The translations under genes were made by a program, and so were the position numbers. 64,000 nucleotides of DNA from Chloroflexi bacterium HGW-Chloroflexi-2 (GTDB taxonomy: Bacteria > Chloroflexota > Anaerolineae > Anaerolineales > Anaerolineaceae): assembly GCA_002840735.1 (NCBI GenBank), contig PHBY01000006.1, positions 62,001 through 126,000 of the forward strand. The letters are read 5' to 3'. Each line of letters begins with the position of its first letter. Within the stretch, counting starts at the first letter, position 1. This document shows, piece by piece, positions 63,600 through 64,000 of this stretch. The notes under the pieces are model-generated. The model was given only the letters and a program-made list of their open reading frames with translations. It ran no database searches and had not been told where the DNA came from.

Positions 63600-64000
63600 A
63601 ATTTGCAACTGAAGGTTTTTTCAAATCTTTGAAATGAATTAAGCGATTGTTTTGAATGTCGATCAGATCTAATCCAATTGAATTAAAACCTTCCCAAAAG
63701 GAAATCTTTTTTACATTTTTCTGAAAAACTCCCCCATTTTTGTAACATTCTTCCAGATAATAATTGGGGACTTTGGGGCTTAAATGATGGATATGATGAA
63801 AACCAATATTGCCACTGAACCACTGCAGCCATTTTGGCAATTCATAATAGGAAGCACCCTTTAAAGCTGATGAAACATAATCCCATTGCGAACTTTCTGC
63901 CCAGTAAACCCCTTCAAACTGATGTTGTAAGAAAAACAACCAGATGCCCAAAGCACCTGCCATCCAGATGACTGGCAATTGAATAATAAGGTATCCTTTC
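63598..64000 (-). CDS. Fatty acid desaturase, C-terminal part (cut by window edge)
   Basis: The frame is open to base 64000, so the N-terminus is beyond the window. Visible ~134 residues carry the second/third histidine boxes of membrane desaturases: HQFEG and NIGFHHIHHLSP (HxxHH), plus a membrane helix MPVIWMAGALGIWLFFLQ. It should insert a double bond into acyl lipids using oxygen, consistent with an aerobic or facultative organism. Confidence 0.85.
   Translation of the reverse strand, partial: KGYLIIQLPVIWMAGALGIWLFFLQHQFEGVYWAESSQWDYVSSALKGASYYELPKWLQWFSGNIGFHHIHHLSPKVPNYYLEECYKNGGVFQKNVKKISFWEGFNSIGLDLIDIQNNRLIHFKDLKKPSVAN

Noticed and set aside
1-64000. tRNA genes, rRNA genes, CRISPR arrays, prophage or transposase genes
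   Set aside because: I scanned for tRNA arms, regularly spaced repeats and transposase motifs and saw none; a covariance-model scan could still find an RNA that I missed.

Overview
The window is a compact bacterial chromosome segment of low G+C (roughly 40% by eye) with no rRNA, no tRNA that I could recognise, no CRISPR array and no transposase gene. Gene content points to a Chloroflexota bacterium, probably of the Anaerolineae lineage: Thr/Pro-rich lipoproteins, a sortase with a long proline-rich stalk, an LCP protein, GldA/GldG-type ABC genes, DUF2089 and SHOCT-like regulators, and several promoters whose -10 box lies 6 nt before an ATG (leaderless-type starts). The lineage assignment is an inference from gene types, not from a marker gene.

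Layout. 0-4.8 kb: a GH130 glycoside phosphorylase, a decayed patch with a truncated gene, an unknown PRTase-like protein, a YdeI-type protein and a lipoprotein esterase. 5-7 kb: a lone nirS, encoded as a lipoprotein with an extra cytochrome c domain. 7.3-13.2 kb: a cyclase-family hydrolase plus a GNAT-like partner behind a leader with an operator and a terminator hairpin, a broken nucleotidyltransferase pair, a DUF2877 protein and an MFS transporter. 13.4-18.5 kb: a holin-like/phosphodiesterase fusion, sulfotransferase, dUTPase, a truncated DegV and a Trp-rich membrane protein. 18.6-23.4 kb: a GldA/GldG/DUF4340 ABC operon. 23.4-34 kb: TPR, CBS, YibE/F, PepF, GGDEF, dynamin-like GTPase, class II aldolase and an LRR protein. 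34-37 kb: a CopA-CopZ-CsoR copper operon with a clear promoter and operator. 37-44.7 kb: LCP protein, PIG-L deacetylase, a second diguanylate cyclase, signal peptidase, zinc-ribbon proteins and a sortase. 44.9-48.6 kb: an IclR-PPOX fusion regulator followed by a thiamine-precursor-type ABC importer. 48.8-51.3 kb: AlaX followed by a prolyl-tRNA synthetase-like protein whose catalytic motifs are degraded but whose editing domain looks intact. 51.4-55 kb: S9 peptidase, thioredoxin, GNAT and LysE exporter. 55.1-61.7 kb: a translation-modification island (see below). 61.9-64 kb: SixA, DUF2089 and SHOCT regulators, and a partial fatty acid desaturase.

The most interesting region is 55.1-61.7 kb. 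A tRNA-guanine transglycosylase with a remodelled substrate loop is overlapped by two tandem, divergent paralogues of the aminoglycoside-resistance (Arm/FmrO) 16S rRNA G1405 methyltransferases, followed by RsmF (C1407), RsmE (U1498), a queuosine-precursor transporter and RsmI (C1402). All the rRNA enzymes are expected to act in or next to the ribosomal decoding site, and Tgt acts on the tRNA wobble base. Together with the AlaX/ProRS-like pair this makes the right third of the window rich in decoding-accuracy functions.

A second novelty is a family of four ~90-bp fold-back elements (at 43.4, 44.8, 53.6 and 61.8 kb), all in one orientation, with a near-perfect central hairpin, imperfect terminal inverted repeats and 7-9 bp direct repeats at each flank: a MITE family that I do not recognise.
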